Assembly: GCA_914767715.1 (NCBI GenBank)
Contig: OU612068.1
Span: forward strand, 372,001 to 436,000
DNA: 64,000 nt
Direction of reading: 5' to 3'
Origin: Membranipora membranacea
Lineage: Eukaryota > Bryozoa > Gymnolaemata > Cheilostomatida > Membraniporidae
The notes below the pieces were generated by a model that was not told the origin of the DNA, did not search any database, and was given only the letters and a program-made list of their open reading frames with translations. The translations under genes and the position numbers were made by a program. Position 1 is the stretch's first letter. Every line of letters starts with the position of its first letter. Of this stretch, positions 61,168 to 64,000 are shown one piece after another.

Positions 61168-62042
61168 AGAATCAGCTTCCTCACATGAGGACCCGCTGTC
61201 ACTGCTCGACACAAAGGTGTGTGATTTGTAGTAAAAGCCAGATAGTCACAAGAATTCGATTTCAGTATCTCCTTTTCCCATTTTCAATTCTGCTCTTCAT
61301 AAAAATAACCTTTGAATTGTTAGCACTGTCAGTATTCTATGTTATGGATTGTAGATCCACAGTTCTTTGCTGATCAGCTGATGTATGTACAAGTGAAAGT
61401 CGAGGCTACATTGTCGGTGCTCGGTAATGCTGTCGTTGTGATCTGCATGGATTCTACGATTTAAATCCAATGACGTTTTCTCTGATATTAATGTCATTTC
61501 TTCTGTTGAATTCTTTACATTTGGCTATTCTAGCATGTTTTCTATCTGGATGGTCGACGTGCATGTGTATTTTCTGTCCATAAACTGTTGAGTTCAGTGT
61601 TGGAACATCTTTCAGTTTTTCCTAAATCAAATTTGATACAATGTAATCAGTTAAGTGGCAATAAAGCAATAAAGGCTCTACAGACAATGTTAACCACCAC
61701 TCAAATAACTTAGTGTTCATAGCATTAAGAGTATTATGGAGGATTAGTTTTGTTCTCTACCTCGTTATTGACAGTCAGTCCCTGAGATTTTGCGTGTTCT
61801 CTGTCACATCTATGAGTATACTGGTTGTATCCTTCTGCCTGATTAAATATTCTATCAAACTCACATGTTGTGTACCTCTCCTGTTTACAATAAAATTAAT
61901 AACAATCAGATGTTTTATAACTATATATAGAGCTCAGCTTCATAGAGTAGGGTAGGACTGACTCTATTTACTAACTCAAGAGACGCCTCAGCGATGAATA
62001 ATACCATTCATAGGCCACCATTTGTATGATACTATAAAATAC
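61168..62042. other. MTRFR 3' region
   Basis: A plus-strand frame at 61145-61216 (KMTEKTSEESASSHEDPLSL, donor-like GTGTGT) overlaps the last MTRFR exon in another frame and could be an alternative 3' exon; no matching phase was found. Nothing else is seen. Confidence 0.35.
61660..61673 (+). terminator. Candidate poly(A) signals for MTRFR
   Basis: Two AATAAA hexamers eight bases apart (61660-61665, 61668-61673), about 490 nt after the MTRFR stop. Positional inference only. Confidence 0.4.
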
Positions 62043-62201
62043 CTGTCTGTCTGTGTTGAAGTAGTTTCTGTTCTTGTCTACTGGTCTTGAAGTAGGGACA
62101 AAGGCATTTGCAGACACCTCACAAGGTCTGCCATGCATCAAAAACTCATCTGTGTCTGTCTTTACATAGATCACATTCTCCAGTTGTGCACCTTGGGCCA
62201 T
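62043..62201 (-). CDS. First coding exon of an unidentified minus-strand gene
   Basis: ATG at 62201 opens 53 codons (MAQGAQLENVIYVKTDTDEF ... VDKNRNYFNTDRQ) ending exactly at a donor GTATTT in phase 0. Composition looks coding. The frame extends upstream without a stop to 62306, so an earlier start is possible. I do not recognise the protein and found no second exon. It is arranged head to head with RSPRY1, about 970 bp apart, which would fit a shared promoter region. Confidence 0.45.
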
Positions 62202-63175
62202 TTTTATCCTGATGTATTGACTCAGAAGGGATAATGTAAAATGTTCAACAAACACTGATGGTGCAGCGGTGAGCACCTGTTGTATTGAGGTTGCCAAGCA
62301 ACTCAAAATAAATAGGAATTATTTCAGGTCTTTTTTTGGCAAGAACCAAATCTTTAGTTAAGGTTTATGATCTCTAGGAAATTAAAAGGTGTGAAGAGTC
62401 TTATCTTAGTGTGCAACTTGGACTACATCCTGATTGCATTTAGAATTTCATAAAATTCTGAACTTGAAGAGTAATGTAGTGAATCCATTTCTGAATTTCA
62501 TTTTAATGCGCATGTGCAAAAGAACTAGGCCGGAAGTATAGATTTTGGTTGGGAAGGAGAAGTTTGCTATCTAAAGTTTCATGAACTAGATAGTAGTTAA
62601 GGCTGCACCTCTTCTACAATCTCCATAATTTTTTTTGTATGAGCAGTGAACACTGGTGTGCTGATATATATGACTGGACTATTGCACATGCATGAGAATA
62701 CAGCTGATTTACACCCTACATACAGTTTCATGCAAAATACCTCCAGTCCAGTGACCAGTTTCACACTTTGACTTAGGTTCATCAAGACAATTGCTACCCA
62801 TTGTAATGGTCTAAACAAACACTGTCTGTAGCTGCGAATCACAAATTATATGCTTGAAGACAACCCTGTAGAGACACCATACAAGCTCAACTGGATGGAA
62901 TGACTTGATAAAGTGCCTTTTCCTGAGTCAAATTTGAGTAAGATAGTAACTGTAAGTAACTATTCAGTAGCCTGTCAAGACACTTAATACTGACTGGATC
63001 TTCTCAAAACTACTCATTGTGAATTAAGCATGTCACGATAGGCTACTCTGAACATACCTCACATGCAAGTATGCATGCATATAAGTTAGTAGTTACAAAT
63101 TCACCAATGATACCAACCTGAACTCTGCTGAATTTCTTTTATCTAACAGGTTTGAGGAGCACCTTGACCCTCAAT
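62202..63175. other. Head-to-head intergenic region before RSPRY1
   Basis: No supported gene. An acceptor TAACAG at 63149 precedes the RSPRY1 start codon, so at least one non-coding RSPRY1 exon lies somewhere upstream. Confidence 0.45.
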
Positions 63176-63807
63176 ATGGGGGCTTGTATGTGTAAGGAGA
63201 AGAACAAGCGGAGTGTTATAAATGTACAAGGAGTAGAGCACATTCCATCAGCGAGTCACCCTAACAGTGCCACACATTCAGGTCTGCCTAATGTGACGGT
63301 CTGTGTACAGGATGGATCAGTGCCTGCCACAGTAGATGGTTAGTGTTTATACATGTATATATATATACATGATTTCGCCTTTTTAGTGGCCTTTTAATTG
63401 TCTATGTTTATGTCTATGTTTCATGCAGTGTATTATTATCATTGGTCGAGATTTGAACTAATGCGACTCTACTGGGATTGTTTAAATCTTCCTGACTCCA
63501 CTATCCTGTCACTTATGCACATTTTGTTGATGTTCCGGTATATATTTTGGTATATAATGTCCACTTTGTCTTATTCAGCTCGTAATGGTATCATGTCAGA
63601 TAATGGTAACACAGTAGGAGCCTCAGCTCACGGGTCAGCAGGAGACGGGGGAGGTCACATGGTCACAGCTGTGAGCAGTGGGGAGACGACTACGAGTCGG
63701 GGACACAGACAAGAACTGAGGATAGTCATAGATAGCTCGTTATCTAGTCCTGTCATAGACTCATTAGTTCTACAGACTCTGGCCATCATACGCACATTAG
63801 TAGACAA
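63176..63807 (+). CDS. RSPRY1: RING finger and SPRY domain protein 1, N-terminal exons (partial)
   Basis: Exons 63176-63338 and 63579-63807 join in phase 1; the second ends in phase 2 at a GTAAGA donor and the gene runs out of the window. The protein starts MGACMCKEKNK, comparable with MGNSCICRDD of vertebrate RSPRY1; Gly2 plus following cysteines suggests N-myristoylation and palmitoylation. After a Gly/Ser/Thr-rich linker comes IDSLVLQTLAIIRTLVD, very close to the VDGLVLDTLAVIRTLVD motif that starts the conserved part of RSPRY1. The SPRY and RING domains lie beyond the window. RSPRY1 is a predicted E3 ubiquitin ligase. The ATG chosen is the one giving the acylation signal; the frame is open a little upstream but within the acceptor region. 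Confidence 0.85.
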
Positions 63808-63872
63808 GTAAGATGGAATTTATAATATCACCATATAAAATAAACAGATCCAATGAAATAACCCTTTTGCAT

Positions 63873-63874
<2 letters not shown>

Positions 63875-63905
<31 letters not shown>
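63875..63905. repeat. TA dinucleotide repeat
   Basis: About 15 AT repeats in RSPRY1 intron 2. Confidence 0.9.
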
Positions 63906-63907
<2 letters not shown>

Positions 63908-64000
63908 AGTTCATACAACGTACACAGTTAAATGTTTATGTAGTCAGTCTTAGTCACATCAGATTGTTCCTACTCTCTGTGTCGTATCATCAACCATGAT

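Overview
The window is nuclear DNA from an animal. It is AT-rich, its genes carry many GT-AG introns of about 0.1-1 kb, and it holds satellites, SINE-like elements and decayed non-LTR retrotransposons. A clear NR2C (TR2/TR4-type) nuclear receptor together with orthologues of NOM1, TBC1D7, MTRFR and RSPRY1 points to a eumetazoan invertebrate. An actinoporin-like gene fits a cnidarian or a lophotrochozoan such as a mollusc, but the phylum cannot be settled from the sequence alone. Exon models below were built by hand from splice sites, reading phase and remembered family similarity; none has transcript support.

Layout. 1-2.5 kb: 3' part of a minus-strand C2H2 zinc-finger gene, with a 17-bp satellite at the window edge. 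5.2-13.1 kb (+): complete 14-exon NR2C receptor (843 codons). 14.2-15.6 kb (+): actinoporin-like secreted protein gene with an unresolved in-frame TGA. 16.7-16.9 kb: 16-bp tandem repeat. 17.2-24.4 kb (-): complete 16-exon NOM1 (919 codons). 25-29 kb: gene-poor, with a 0.3-kb-arm inverted repeat and an 18-bp satellite of about 56 copies. 29.9-51 kb: a lineage-specific cluster of GNAT N-acetyltransferase genes. One copy looks intact (-, 34.5-37.3 kb), one nearly intact copy lies in opposite orientation (+, 47.4-49.5 kb), and several exon fragments surround them. The cluster is built on inverted duplications and interrupted at 37.8-43.1 kb by three truncated copies of one non-LTR family and one of another. 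53.3-56.4 kb (+): complete TBC1D7 (331 codons). 57.7-59.4 kb (-): a third non-LTR element and an orphan exon. 60.0-61.2 kb (+): complete MTRFR-like mitochondrial rescue factor. 62.0-62.2 kb (-): unidentified coding exon. 63.2-64 kb (+): first two coding exons of RSPRY1, running off the edge.

The conserved genes are unrelated housekeeping functions (60S/40S ribosome biogenesis, TSC-mTORC1 control, mitochondrial ribosome rescue, a ubiquitin ligase) rather than an operon-like system. The most unusual part is the GNAT cluster. Four copies of its first exon keep the same upstream module, in which an everted nuclear-receptor-type half-site pair (TGACCT-NN-GGGTCA or a variant) sits directly beside a TATA-like box. 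Several long hairpins and inverted repeats lie in or near the same region, including a 105-nt near-perfect hairpin at 45.66 kb.
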